DNA of 30,208 nucleotides from Acidimicrobiaceae bacterium (GTDB lineage: Bacteria > Actinomycetota > Acidimicrobiia > Acidimicrobiales > Ilumatobacteraceae): contig JADKGZ010000008.1 in the NCBI GenBank assembly GCA_016722025.1, positions 182,501 through 212,708 on the forward strand. Reading direction: 5' to 3'. The number at the start of each line of letters is the position of its first letter. Position 1 is the first letter of the stretch. This document shows positions 15,264-23,107 of the stretch, one piece after another. A model generated the notes under the pieces. The model worked only from the letters and a program-made list of their open reading frames with translations. It had not been told where the DNA came from and did no database searches. A program made the translations under genes and the position numbers.

Positions 15264-15351
15264 GCTGCGTTGGCGGTGCTCTGTCAAGACCCCGTCAAGC
15301 AAGTGCTGTCAGTGAACCTCGACAGTCGCGCCGAACTATCGTTTTCGACCT

Positions 15352-15939
15352 ATGGCGGCAATGGGTGAGCTCGATCAACAACTGGAAATCGTGCGGCGCG
15401 GCTACGACCCGCACCAGGTGCAGCGGCTGGTCGGTTCGCTGGCCGGCGAGCTGAAGGCGCTGGCCGTCGAGAACGCCGCGCTGCGCGAGCAGCTCGCGGC
15501 GGCCGAGGCGCGGCCGGCCGAGCCCCCGTCGCACTCCCTCACCGCTGGCGACGACGCGACGGCCGCGAGGAGCCGTGAGACCGCCGACGTGCTCGACGCC
15601 GCACGCCTCAACGTCGCGCGGGTGATGGAGCGAGCAACGAAGGAAGCCGCGGAGCTGTTGGCCGCTGCCGAGCACGAGGCCCAGGAGAAGGCCGCCCAGC
15701 AGTCAACCGCGGCGCTGGCCGCCGCCGAAGCACACGCCAAGGAGATGCTCGACGGCGCCGAGGCCGAGCTCGCACAGGTCACCGCCCGGCTCGAGCAGGG
15801 CAGGGCCGAGCTCGCGGAGCTGACTGCCCTGCGCGAGACGCTGCGCACGCAGTTCAGCGACACCCGCGCGCAACTCGCCGCGATCGAGGCGACGATGGAC
15901 TCCGCAGCCGCGGCCGAGCTGCAAGACGCTCATGGGTGA
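15352..15939 (+). CDS. DivIVA-like coiled-coil protein
   Basis: This 195-residue protein opens with LEIVRRGYDPHQVQRLV, which resembles the N-terminal lipid-binding motif of DivIVA/Wag31 and GpsB proteins (RGYDxxQV). The rest is almost wholly Ala/Glu-rich coiled coil (about 28-55 and 80-180), broken by a polar Pro/Ser stretch near 56-72. Such proteins scaffold cell-pole growth or division at curved membrane. It overlaps the OmpA-like gene by 8 bases, so the two form an operon and may link cytoplasmic scaffolding to the wall. The ATG at 15352 is used; the ATG at 15361 is a possible alternative. No Shine-Dalgarno is visible. The coiled coil is clear; the DivIVA link rests on the short N-terminal motif. 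Confidence 0.75.
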   Translation: MAAMGELDQQLEIVRRGYDPHQVQRLVGSLAGELKALAVENAALREQLAAAEARPAEPPSHSLTAGDDATAARSRETADVLDAARLNVARVMERATKEAAELLAAAEHEAQEKAAQQSTAALAAAEAHAKEMLDGAEAELAQVTARLEQGRAELAELTALRETLRTQFSDTRAQLAAIEATMDSAAAAELQDAHG

Positions 15940-16816
15940 CGGCGGCGGCGAGGGCTCCCGAGCCGAGCAACTGATCGCCATCGCCGACCGGCTGAGCCAC
16001 CAGCCGGTGCCGACGAAGCGGCGGCGAGGCTGGGTACCGATCGCAGTGGCCATCGTCGGCGTGGGCGCCCTCGTGGCCGGCATCGCCGGGCTGGTCAACA
16101 GCGGCAACGGCAGCACCGGCCAGAGCGCGGCGACAACCGTCGCCGCCCCGACCACCGCCGCCGTCGCCACGCCCCCCACGACCGCAGTCGTCGCGACCGC
16201 CGCGCCCACGACTGCGCCGGCCACGACTGCGCCGGCCACGACTGTTCCTGCCTCCACCGTCCCTTCCACGACGACGGTGGCACTGATCGACCCTGCCGAC
16301 CCGGTGCGCTGGGCCGAGTTCAGTGGCGGCAAGGTGTACCTGCAGGGTCGGGTGCCCGACCAGGCGACGGCCGACGAGGTGAGCCGGAAGGCGGCAGGGG
16401 TGGTCGGCGCCGACAACGTGGTGGTGCAGTACGTCATCGACGCCAGCGCGCCGCGGCCGAACAGCGCCCCGCTCTACGTACGCGACTCGGTGCTGTTCGC
16501 ACCCAACTCCGCCAGCATCGACGACGCCGCTCGAGGCGTGCTCGATCTGGGTGTCGCGTTGATGACGCAGAACCCCAGCGTCACCATCGACATTCACGGC
16601 TACACCGACTCCGATGGCAGCCCGGAAGGAAACCTCGCGCTGTCACAGGTGCGAGTCGACGAGATCTTCTACTACCTCGTCTCCAAGGGCATCGATGCGG
16701 CGAAGCTCACCCGAACGGGTCACGGCTTGGCCGATCCGGTGGCCGACAACGCCACCGCAGAGGGCAGGGCGAAGAACCGCCGCGTCGAGTTCACGATCAA
16801 CAACCTGCTCGGCTGA
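15932..16816 (+). CDS. TM-anchored BON/OmpA peptidoglycan-binding protein
   Basis: This 294-residue protein has a short cytoplasmic head, one TM helix (about 34-55), an extended Thr/Ala/Pro linker (60-118), a BON-like domain (about 125-170; YLQGRVPDQATADEV) and a C-terminal OmpA domain (about 182-294). Peptidoglycan-binding residues are present in GYTDSDG (D226) and in NLALSQVRVDEI (N234, R241), followed by KNRRVEF. This order (TM, BON, OmpA) is that of ArfA/OmpATb in mycobacteria. It should tether the membrane to the wall. The start ATG at 15932 lies inside the end of the DivIVA-like gene. topA follows with its own promoter. Confidence 0.9.
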   Translation: MGDGGGEGSRAEQLIAIADRLSHQPVPTKRRRGWVPIAVAIVGVGALVAGIAGLVNSGNGSTGQSAATTVAAPTTAAVATPPTTAVVATAAPTTAPATTAPATTVPASTVPSTTTVALIDPADPVRWAEFSGGKVYLQGRVPDQATADEVSRKAAGVVGADNVVVQYVIDASAPRPNSAPLYVRDSVLFAPNSASIDDAARGVLDLGVALMTQNPSVTIDIHGYTDSDGSPEGNLALSQVRVDEIFYYLVSKGIDAAKLTRTGHGLADPVADNATAEGRAKNRRVEFTINNLLG

Positions 16817-16853
16817 GCTCGGTCCGCCGATCCGAGGCCATCGGCAGCGCACC

Positions 16854-16883
16854 TTGACAAGCAGGGTCCGCGTCACGTAGCGA
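16854..16883 (+). promoter_or_regulatory. Candidate topA promoter (leaderless)
   Basis: A perfect -35 hexamer TTGACA (16854-16859) is followed after 18 bases by TAGCGA (16878-16883) as a -10. Transcription would start near 16890, only a few bases before the topA ATG at 16893. With no Shine-Dalgarno site present, this fits a leaderless mRNA, common in actinobacteria. Confidence 0.55.
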
Positions 16884-16892
16884 TACCAACCA

Positions 16893-19562
16893 ATGTCAAA
16901 GCCACTCGTCATCGTCGAATCGCCAGCGAAGGCGAAAACCCTCGCCAAGTTCCTTGGCGCCGGGTTCGAGGTGCGCGCGTCGGTGGGGCACGTGGCCGAC
17001 CTCCCCAGCAAAGGCCTGTCAATCGATGTCGACAACGGGTTCAAGCCCACCTACGAGCTCACAGTGCGCGGGAAAGACGTGGTGAAAGACCTGCGTGCTG
17101 CCATGAAGGACGCCAGTGAGCTCTACCTCGCGACGGACGAGGATCGCGAGGGCGAGGCCATCAGCTGGCACCTGCTCGAGTACCTGAAGCCGAAGGTGCC
17201 GGTGAAGCGGATGGTGTTCCACGAGATCACCAAGAGCGCCATCGACCACGCAGTCGCCAACCCGCGCAGCCTGGACTACGGCCTCGTCGATGCCGCCGAG
17301 ACCCGTCGGCTGCTCGACCGGCTCTACGGCTACGAGGTGTCACCGGTGCTGTGGCGCCGCGTCAACCGCGGCCTCAGCGCCGGCCGCGTGCAGAGCCCCT
17401 CGGTGCGCCTCATCGTGGAGCGCGAACGCGAACGCATTGCATTCGTCACCGCCGGCTACTGGGACATCGACCTGCTCACCGGCACCACGCCCGCGTTCAC
17501 CGCCACGCTCGTCGCGGTCGATGGCACGAAGGTCGCCACCGGCAAGGACTTCACCGCCGACGGCCAACCGAAGAAGAACGTCGTCGTCGTCACCGAGGGT
17601 CGTGCGCGCGGCCTCGCCGACGCGTTGAGCAGCGCAGCGTTCGCGGTGCGTTCGGTGGAGGAGAAGCCCTACCGCAGCAGCGCCAAGGCGCCGTTCATGA
17701 CCAGCACCCTGCAGCAGGAGGGCGGCCGCAAGCTGCGCCTCGGCGCCCAGCAGGTCATGCGGCTGGCCCAGGGGCTCTACGAGCGCGGCTACATCACCTA
17801 CATGCGGACCGACAACGTGGTGCTCAGCGCCGAAGCGCTGGCCGCCGTGCGTGCAGAGGTGCAGCGCGGTTACGGCGCAAAGTTCCTGTCGCCGGCGCCG
17901 CGCCAGTTCAGCACCAAGGTGAAGAACGCGCAGGAGGCGCACGAAGCGATCCGACCCAGCACACCGCTGCGTACCCCCGAGTCGTTGGCCGGCGAGCTGA
18001 ACGGTCAAGAGCTGTCCCTCTACCGGCTCATCTGGCAACGCACGCTCGCCTCCCAGATGGCCGATGCCGCCGGCACCACGGTGTCGGTGCGCGTGGGGGC
18101 CACGGCCATCGAGAATGCTGCGTCCTCGGATTGCGAGTTCGCCGCCAGCGGCACCACCATCACCTTCGCCGGCTACCGCCAGGTCTACGTGGAGAGCACC
18201 GACGACACCGATGCCGGCGACGAGGAGAAGGAAGCCCTGCTGCCGCCGCTCTCCGTCGGCCAATCGGTGCCGGTGAGCGCGCTCACCCCCAACGGCCATG
18301 CCACCGTGCCGCCGGCGCGCTACACGGAAGCCTCGCTCGTCAAGAAGCTGGAGGAGCTGGGCATCGGCCGGCCGTCCACGTGGGCGTCCATCATCCAGAC
18401 CGTCCAGGACCGCGGCTACGTGTGGAAGAAGGGCACGGCCCTCGTCCCCACCTGGACCGCCTTCGCCGTCGTCGGCCTGATGGAGAAGCACTTCGATGGC
18501 CTCGTCGACTACGCGTTCACCGCTCGCATCGAGGAAGACCTCGACTCCATCGCCCGCAACGAGCAGCACAAGCAGGACTGGCTGCAGCACTTCTACTTCG
18601 GCGACGACACCGTCGAGCAGCCGGGCCTGAAGCGGCTGGTTGCCGAGAACCTCGATCACATCGATGCCGCCGAGATCAACACCTTCCCCATCGGTCTCGA
18701 CCCCGACGGCAACGAGATCGTCGTCAAGCCCGGCAAGTACGGCCCCTACGTGAAGCGTGGCGACGATACGGCCAGCGTGCCCGACGATCTGACGCCCGAC
18801 GAGTTGACGGTCGCGGTGGCGCTGCAGCTGCTGGCAGCTCCCAAGAGCGACGAACCGATCGGCGAGCTCGACGGGTACCCCGTGTTCGCGAAGAACGGCC
18901 GCTACGGGCCGTACGTGCAGTGGGGCGCCCCCGACAACCTGCCACCCGGCCTGGAGAAGCCGAAGATGGCCAGCCTGTTCAAGACGATGGTGTTCGAGCG
19001 CGTCACGCTGGCGGAGGCCAAGGAGCTGTTGCAGCTGCCTCGCCTGCTGGGCACCGACCCGGCCGACGGTGAAGCGATCACGGCCAACAACGGTCGCTAC
19101 GGGCCGTACGTGCAGAAGGGCAAGGACTTCCGCAACATCACCAACGAGGAGCAACTGCTCACCATCTCGTTGGCCGAGGCAGTAGCCATCTTCAGCCAGC
19201 CGAAGGTGTTCCGCCGCGGCGGCGGCGCCAACATGGCGGCGAAGGGCCCACTGCGCGAGTTCGGCAACGACCCCATCAGCGGCAAGCCGGTGGTGGCCAA
19301 GGACGGCAAGTTCGGTGTCTACGTCACCGACGGCGAGACCAACGCCTCACTCTCCAAGGGTGATCGCCTCGACGCGATGGAGCCCGAGCGGGCGTACGAA
19401 CTGCTCGCCGTACGCCGCGAGGCCATCATCGAGAAGGGCGGCGCGCCGGCGCGCAAGGCATCCGCCACCAAGAAGGCCGCCGCGAAGAAGGCCGCGCCGG
19501 CCAAGAAGGCTGCCGCCAAGAGAGCCGCACCTGCGAAGAGGGCCGCGGCCAAGAAGCCCTGA
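16893..19562 (+). CDS. topA: DNA topoisomerase I (type IA)
   Basis: This 889-residue enzyme relaxes negative supercoils by cutting one strand through a 5'-phosphotyrosine. The TOPRIM domain starts at VIVESPAKAKT with E9 and has the metal site D82, D84, E86 in ATDEDREGE. The active-site tyrosine is Y303 in ITYMRTDN. The type IA core ends near residue 600. The C-terminal part has four Topo_C repeat-like units (GKYGPYVKRGD, NGRYGPYVQWG, NGRYGPYVQKG, DGKFGVYVTDG) instead of zinc fingers, and a tail of Lys/Ala repeats (about 855-889) that binds DNA. This layout is typical of actinobacterial TopA. It probably has its own promoter and a convergent neighbour (DMT transporter) behind a small hairpin. 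Size and motifs are complete. Confidence 0.97.
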   Translation: MSKPLVIVESPAKAKTLAKFLGAGFEVRASVGHVADLPSKGLSIDVDNGFKPTYELTVRGKDVVKDLRAAMKDASELYLATDEDREGEAISWHLLEYLKPKVPVKRMVFHEITKSAIDHAVANPRSLDYGLVDAAETRRLLDRLYGYEVSPVLWRRVNRGLSAGRVQSPSVRLIVERERERIAFVTAGYWDIDLLTGTTPAFTATLVAVDGTKVATGKDFTADGQPKKNVVVVTEGRARGLADALSSAAFAVRSVEEKPYRSSAKAPFMTSTLQQEGGRKLRLGAQQVMRLAQGLYERGYITYMRTDNVVLSAEALAAVRAEVQRGYGAKFLSPAPRQFSTKVKNAQEAHEAIRPSTPLRTPESLAGELNGQELSLYRLIWQRTLASQMADAAGTTVSVRVGATAIENAASSDCEFAASGTTITFAGYRQVYVESTDDTDAGDEEKEALLPPLSVGQSVPVSALTPNGHATVPPARYTEASLVKKLEELGIGRPSTWASIIQTVQDRGYVWKKGTALVPTWTAFAVVGLMEKHFDGLVDYAFTARIEEDLDSIARNEQHKQDWLQHFYFGDDTVEQPGLKRLVAENLDHIDAAEINTFPIGLDPDGNEIVVKPGKYGPYVKRGDDTASVPDDLTPDELTVAVALQLLAAPKSDEPIGELDGYPVFAKNGRYGPYVQWGAPDNLPPGLEKPKMASLFKTMVFERVTLAEAKELLQLPRLLGTDPADGEAITANNGRYGPYVQKGKDFRNITNEEQLLTISLAEAVAIFSQPKVFRRGGGANMAAKGPLREFGNDPISGKPVVAKDGKFGVYVTDGETNASLSKGDRLDAMEPERAYELLAVRREAIIEKGGAPARKASATKKAAAKKAAPAKKAAAKRAAPAKRAAAKKP

Positions 19563-19572
19563 CGGGTCGACG

Positions 19573-19587
19573 TTCCCCTTCGGGGAA
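19573..19587. terminator. Short hairpin between topA and convergent DMT gene
   Basis: TTCCCC-TTC-GGGGAA forms a 6-bp stem with a three-base loop, 10 bases after the topA stop and 18 bases from the stop of the convergent transporter gene. It is the only hairpin seen in the 42-base gap. It lacks a T tract, so termination strength is uncertain. Confidence 0.5.
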
Positions 19588-19604
19588 GAAACGCCCCAGG
19601 GTCG

Positions 19605-20489
19605 TTAACCGGCAACGACGACGGCGAGGACTCCGAGCGCCACCAGCCCGCTGGCGGCCAACTCGGCGCGCGAATGACGATCGTGCAGCCACCAGCGCGA
19701 GACGGCGAAGGTGAACAGCAGTTCCACCTGACCGAGCGTGCGCACCTTGGCGGCGTTCTGTAGCGCCAGCGCCAGCGCCCACCCGGCGGAGCCGCACACG
19801 CTGAGCACGCCGACCACGGCGCTCGACCGCCAGTGCACCACGGCCAGACGCGCCTGCTCACGCTCGCGCACCAACAGATAGCCGCCGTGCACCACGGTCT
19901 GCATCGTGTTCATCACTGCCAGCGTGACGATGGCATGCATCACGATCGGCCCGCCGGAGAGGGCCTTGGTGGCGCCGCGGATGCCGATCGACGCCAACCC
20001 GAAGAGCCCACCGGCAGCAAGGCCGTAGAGCGCTGCGGGCTGCCGCACCGCCACCCACGTGAGGCGCCGGCCTTTGGTGGCCAGCAGCGCGACGCCCACC
20101 ATGCACACTGCAGCACCCAGCCAGCCACCCCAGCGCAACGGTTCGCCGAGCAGCACCAGCGAGAACAACGCCACCTGCACCACTTCGGTCTTGGCGAACA
20201 CAGTGCCGACGGCGAAGTCGCGAGCGTCGAATGCGCGAATGAGGCACACCGTGCCCAGGATCTGTGCCACGCCACCTCCGAGGATGGTGGGCCAGAAGCG
20301 AGCGGCGATCTGTGGCCACTCCACCCCTGCCGCCCAAGCCACGCACACCGCCAGTGCCGACAGCGGCGCACCATAGAGGTAGCGCACGAACCCTGCGCCA
20401 CTCACCGAGAGCAGGGAGCGCAGCCGGTGCTGCAGCGCCGTGCGCGCCGTCTGGAACCCGGCGGCGACGAGCGTGACGATGATCCACAT
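19605..20489 (-). CDS. DMT superfamily transporter (EamA-like)
   Basis: This 294-residue protein has about ten predicted hydrophobic helices in two repeats, as in EamA/DMT permeases. Examples are LGGGVAQILGTVCLIRAF, VVQVALFSLVLLGEPLRWGG (the conserved GEP motif at a helix end) and SGLVALGVLAVVVAG at the C-terminus. DMT proteins export or import small metabolites or drugs; the substrate is not predictable. The start is set at the ATG at 20489 (MWIIVTLVAAGF), where the first TM helix begins; an upstream in-frame start would add ten polar residues. It is divergent from tmk, with a palindrome between the two that may be an operator. It is convergent with topA. Confidence 0.87.
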   Translation of the reverse strand: MWIIVTLVAAGFQTARTALQHRLRSLLSVSGAGFVRYLYGAPLSALAVCVAWAAGVEWPQIAARFWPTILGGGVAQILGTVCLIRAFDARDFAVGTVFAKTEVVQVALFSLVLLGEPLRWGGWLGAAVCMVGVALLATKGRRLTWVAVRQPAALYGLAAGGLFGLASIGIRGATKALSGGPIVMHAIVTLAVMNTMQTVVHGGYLLVREREQARLAVVHWRSSAVVGVLSVCGSAGWALALALQNAAKVRTLGQVELLFTFAVSRWWLHDRHSRAELAASGLVALGVLAVVVAG

Positions 20490-20521
20490 AGATCTCACAT
20501 TTCGGGATAGCAATCTCAAAC

Positions 20522-20535
20522 ACAGACTAGTCGGT
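20522..20535. promoter_or_regulatory. Candidate TetR-type operator between DMT gene and tmk
   Basis: ACAGACTAGTCGGT is a 14-base dyad with 12 of 14 positions symmetric, centred on GACTAGTC. It sits 33 bases upstream of the DMT start and 25 bases upstream of tmk. The arms resemble operators of TetR-family repressors (ACCGACT...). It could overlap the -35 region of the DMT promoter. The regulator is unknown. Confidence 0.4.
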
Positions 20536-20559
20536 CTCGCTGGGTATGGTGCCCCGGAT

Positions 20560-21168
20560 ATGTCGACCGGCCGCTACATCACGCTCGAGGGCGCCGAAGG
20601 GTGTGGGAAGAGCACCCATGCGGCTCGGCTCGCCGACGCGCTCGACGCCGTGCTCACACGCGAGACCGGTGGCACGGCCATCGGGCAGCGCATTCGCACC
20701 ATCCTGCACGACACCACGGTCACCAACCTCTCGCACCGCGCCGAGGCGCTGCTCACTGCAGCCGACCGCGCGCAGCACATCGACGAGATCGTTGCGCCCG
20801 CGCTCATCAGCGGCCGCCACGTGGTGAGCGACCGCAGCGTGTACTCCACGCTCGCCTACCAGGGCTACGGGCGCGAACTGCCGCTGGCCGAAGTGCGGCG
20901 CCTCAACGAGTGGGCGGTGGGCACCCACTGGCCGCACCTGGTGCTGCTGCTCGATGCCGCTCCAGAGGTGCTCGAGCGGCGCATGCGCGGACGGCAACTC
21001 GATCGCTTCGAGCAGGAAGGCGACGACTTCCATCGCCGCGTGCGCGACGGCTTCCGGCAGATGGCCGTCGACGAGCCGGCGCGTTGGGTCACCATCGATG
21101 GCTCGCAATCACTCGACGCAGTGGCTCGGGCCATTCGCGGTGCGGTGAAGGAACGGCTCGGCATCTGA
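20560..21168 (+). CDS. tmk: Thymidylate kinase
   Basis: This 202-residue kinase makes dTDP from dTMP. Its P-loop is GAEGCGKST (about 11-19). The dTMP-binding loop reads RETGGT where most bacteria have REPGGT. The DR motif reads SDRSVYSTLAYQG where DRYxxSxxAYQG is usual. The LID region has RMRGRQLDRFEQEG. Length is normal for the family. ATG at 20560 is placed 10 residues before the P-loop, as usual; no strong Shine-Dalgarno site precedes it. It overlaps holB by one base (TGATG), a common pairing. The two loop variants are odd but the fold signature is clear. Confidence 0.93.
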   Translation: MSTGRYITLEGAEGCGKSTHAARLADALDAVLTRETGGTAIGQRIRTILHDTTVTNLSHRAEALLTAADRAQHIDEIVAPALISGRHVVSDRSVYSTLAYQGYGRELPLAEVRRLNEWAVGTHWPHLVLLLDAAPEVLERRMRGRQLDRFEQEGDDFHRRVRDGFRQMAVDEPARWVTIDGSQSLDAVARAIRGAVKERLGI

Positions 21169-22226
21169 TGTTCGCCGAGTACGCGAAGTCGGTGTGGGAC
21201 GGCGTGGTCGGCCAGCCGCGAGCGGTGCAACAGCTCACCCGATCGGCCGCGGCACCGGTGCACGCGTACCTCTTCGTCGGGCCGGCCGGCAGCACCAAGC
21301 ACGAGGCCGCCCGGGCGTTCGCGGCGCTGCTGCTCACCGGCCACGACGACCCCGATGCTCGCGACGCCCGCCTGGCGCTCGCCGGCGAGCACCCCGATGT
21401 GCGCGAAGTCGAGCGCACGGGCGCGCGCATCTCCAAGGACCAGGTGTCGGAGATCATTCGCAACGCGTCGATGGCGCCCATCGAAGGCAGCCGCAAGGTG
21501 ATGCTGCTGCACGAGTTCCACCTGCTGGAAGCAGACGGTGCCGCACGCCTGCTGAAGACCATCGAGGAGCCGCCGGCCAGCGCAGTGTTCATCGTGCTCG
21601 CCGACCAGGTGCCGCCGGAGCTGGTCACCGTGGCGTCGCGGTGCGTGCGCATCGAGTTCTCCACCATTCCCGAGACCACCATCCGCGACGTGCTCATCGC
21701 CGAAGGCGCCACACCGGCCGCAGCCGGCCAGGCGGCCGCGGCGGCCGCCGGCAACCTCACTCGCGCACGTGTGCTGGCCACCGACCCAGGCCTGATGGCC
21801 CGCCGTGAAGCGTTCGCCACCGTTCCGCAACGGCTCGACGGTACCGGCAGCAACGTCGTCGCTCTGTGCACCGAGCTCAACGCCCTCATCGATGCCGCCG
21901 CCGCGCCGCTCGCGGCGCGGCAGGAGGAGGAAGCGTCGGCACTGGAGGCCCGAGTCGCGGCCGTCGGCGAACGCGGCAGCGGCCGCAAGCAGCTGGAGGA
22001 ACGCCACAAGCGCGAGCTGCGCCGCCACCGTGTCGACGAGCTGCGCAGTGGCCTGGGCGTGATGGCCGGCGCCTATCGCGACGCGCTGGTGCAGCAACGA
22101 GCGGCCCGGCCCGACGCGGCCGTGCACGCAGTGCAGCGCATTCACCAGGCACTCGATGCCTTGGAGCGCAACCCCAACGAGACGCTGCTGCTGCAGGCCC
22201 TGCTGCTCGACCTGCCCACCATCTGA
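21168..22226 (+). CDS. holB: DNA polymerase III delta-prime subunit
   Basis: This 352-residue protein is the non-catalytic clamp-loader subunit that opens the sliding clamp with delta and tau/gamma. The N-terminus VWDGVVGQPRAVQQL is the usual start. Its P-loop is degenerate (GPAGSTKH, 38-45), so ATP binding is not expected, as for delta-prime. The conserved SRC motif, which supplies an arginine to the neighbouring ATPase, is at 157-159. RLLKTIEEPP (about 127-136) is another family signature. The C-terminal collar domain follows an Ala-rich, charged coiled segment. The start overlaps the tmk stop. It is followed by tRNA-Thr on the same strand. In M. tuberculosis the equivalent gene (Rv3644c) lies close to topA, as here. 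Confidence 0.9.
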   Translation: MFAEYAKSVWDGVVGQPRAVQQLTRSAAAPVHAYLFVGPAGSTKHEAARAFAALLLTGHDDPDARDARLALAGEHPDVREVERTGARISKDQVSEIIRNASMAPIEGSRKVMLLHEFHLLEADGAARLLKTIEEPPASAVFIVLADQVPPELVTVASRCVRIEFSTIPETTIRDVLIAEGATPAAAGQAAAAAAGNLTRARVLATDPGLMARREAFATVPQRLDGTGSNVVALCTELNALIDAAAAPLAARQEEEASALEARVAAVGERGSGRKQLEERHKRELRRHRVDELRSGLGVMAGAYRDALVQQRAARPDAAVHAVQRIHQALDALERNPNETLLLQALLLDLPTI

Positions 22227-22287
22227 CCCGCGGCTCGTCCCAATCGGGTGGGCGCGTCAAGACCCGACCGCTAGCATTGCTGCCTGC

Positions 22288-22363
22288 GCCCAGGTAGCTC
22301 AGTCGGTAGAGCAACGCACTCGTAATGCGTAGGTCAGGAGTTCGATTCTCCTCTTGGGCTCCA
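22288..22363 (+). tRNA. tRNA-Thr (anticodon CGT)
   Basis: This is a complete 76-base tRNA: acceptor GCCCAGG with CTTGGGC, D arm GCTC..GAGC, anticodon stem ACGCA..TGCGT around CTCGTAA (anticodon CGT, reading ACG), and T arm AGGAG TTCGATT CTCCT. CCA is encoded at 22361-22363. It is downstream of holB on the same strand. An accessory region full of insertion sequences starts immediately after its 3' end. Confidence 0.95.
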
Positions 22364-22694
22364 GTGAACTCTGCTCGTGCTGCCCCAGCACCAGCGCTTC
22401 CGACACCCGTCCAACGAGGCGGTTGTCATGGGGTGGTGGTGCCCGGAGCTTTGATCCAGCCGGGATCATCCCTCCGAGCGGCTTGGCCACGGGGGTTTTG
22501 ACCAGCCAATCGAAGTCCATGATCCGCGGCGAGAGTGGCCCGCTCGTGGCGAAGGCGAAGCCGGCGACTTCGTTCGGGCTGTTCGACAGTGTTGCGTCGA
22601 CCATCGCGTGCAGGATGGCCCGCTCACCGGATGAGAGTACGAGGGCATCGAGTTTGCTGCCGAGGGATTGGAGATCGTTCGTGGTGATGTTCAT
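22299..22694 (-). CDS. Hypothetical protein, 3' end running into tRNA-Thr
   Basis: This is an open frame of 131 residues from the ATG at 22694. The first 75 residues look protein-like: a polar helix with LGSKLDALVLSSGERAILHA, a small-protein pattern seen in many actinobacterial hypothetical genes, then EVAGFAFATSG. The last 23 or so residues are read from the antisense strand of tRNA-Thr and cannot be native. The gene therefore seems to have lost its own 3' end where it joins the tRNA. It lies 40 bases downstream of another small frame on the same strand. No family was recognised and no function is offered. Confidence 0.4.
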   Translation of the reverse strand: MNITTNDLQSLGSKLDALVLSSGERAILHAMVDATLSNSPNEVAGFAFATSGPLSPRIMDFDWLVKTPVAKPLGGMIPAGSKLRAPPPHDNRLVGRVSEALVLGQHEQSSLEPKRRIELLTYALRVRCSTD

Positions 22695-22734
22695 GGGCGG
22701 CAAGACGCCCGACGCTTCGGGGAGTTACACACGC

Positions 22735-22925
22735 TCACTCGTCGTCGGCCTCGGCTTCCAATGGTCGGGCGAGGACGGGCCCGGTCTGCCTTCCGGCGAC
22801 GGGAATCTTGATTGCCTTGAACCCGAGGCTTCCGATGTCGGCGAAACCCTGCACTTCCCCGGCTGATGCGGCCTCGTTGGCAAGGTCTGTGAAGACTTGT
22901 GGGGCGTTGCGTCGGCTCTGGTCTG
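22735..22925 (-). pseudogene. 5'-truncated small gene beside IS110
   Basis: The minus-strand frame ending at 22735 reads NAPQVFTDLANEAA, then GEVQGFADIGSLGFKAIKIP and an acidic end EADDE. This part looks like real protein, but no start codon is available before the IS110 left end near 22905-22925. The element seems to have removed or replaced the 5' end. It is followed by the hypothetical gene at 22694 on the same strand, so the two may once have been an operon. Family unknown. Confidence 0.35.
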
Positions 22926-23078
22926 ACCCTGGCCAAGGTATGACCGTGGTGTCCTGCGTTCGATTTGTCGACCAGGGTCGGCGCAACGTTCCGGGCGCGA
23001 ATCGGCCGGACGAACTGACCTGATAGGAGCTTGGACTAGAAGCCCCGTCACAGACCTGTCGTCCGCCCGGCCAGTTCG
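22905..23078 (+). ncRNA. Candidate IS110 bridge RNA
   Basis: The left end contains nested inverted repeats: CGTTGCG (22905-22911) with CGCAACG (22982-22988), and inside them GACCCTGG (22925-22932) with CCAGGGTC (22972-22979) around a 39-base loop. A second long stem, CGAACTG (23011-23017) with CAGTTCG (23072-23078), encloses 54 bases. Two large loops on stems upstream of the transposase match the target- and donor-binding loops of bridge RNAs known from IS110 elements such as IS621. Transcription, ends and loop guides are not proven here. Confidence 0.5.
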
Positions 23079-23101
23079 CTCCGTTCAACCCAACGGAGGA
23101 G
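23079..23101 (+). promoter_or_regulatory. Hairpin hiding the transposase ribosome-binding site
   Basis: CTCCGTT (23079-23085) pairs with AACGGAG (23092-23098) and so covers most of the GGAGGAG Shine-Dalgarno site that precedes the ATG at 23108. Such hairpins limit transposase translation from outside transcripts in many insertion sequences. Confidence 0.5.
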
Positions 23102-23107
23102 AACAGC

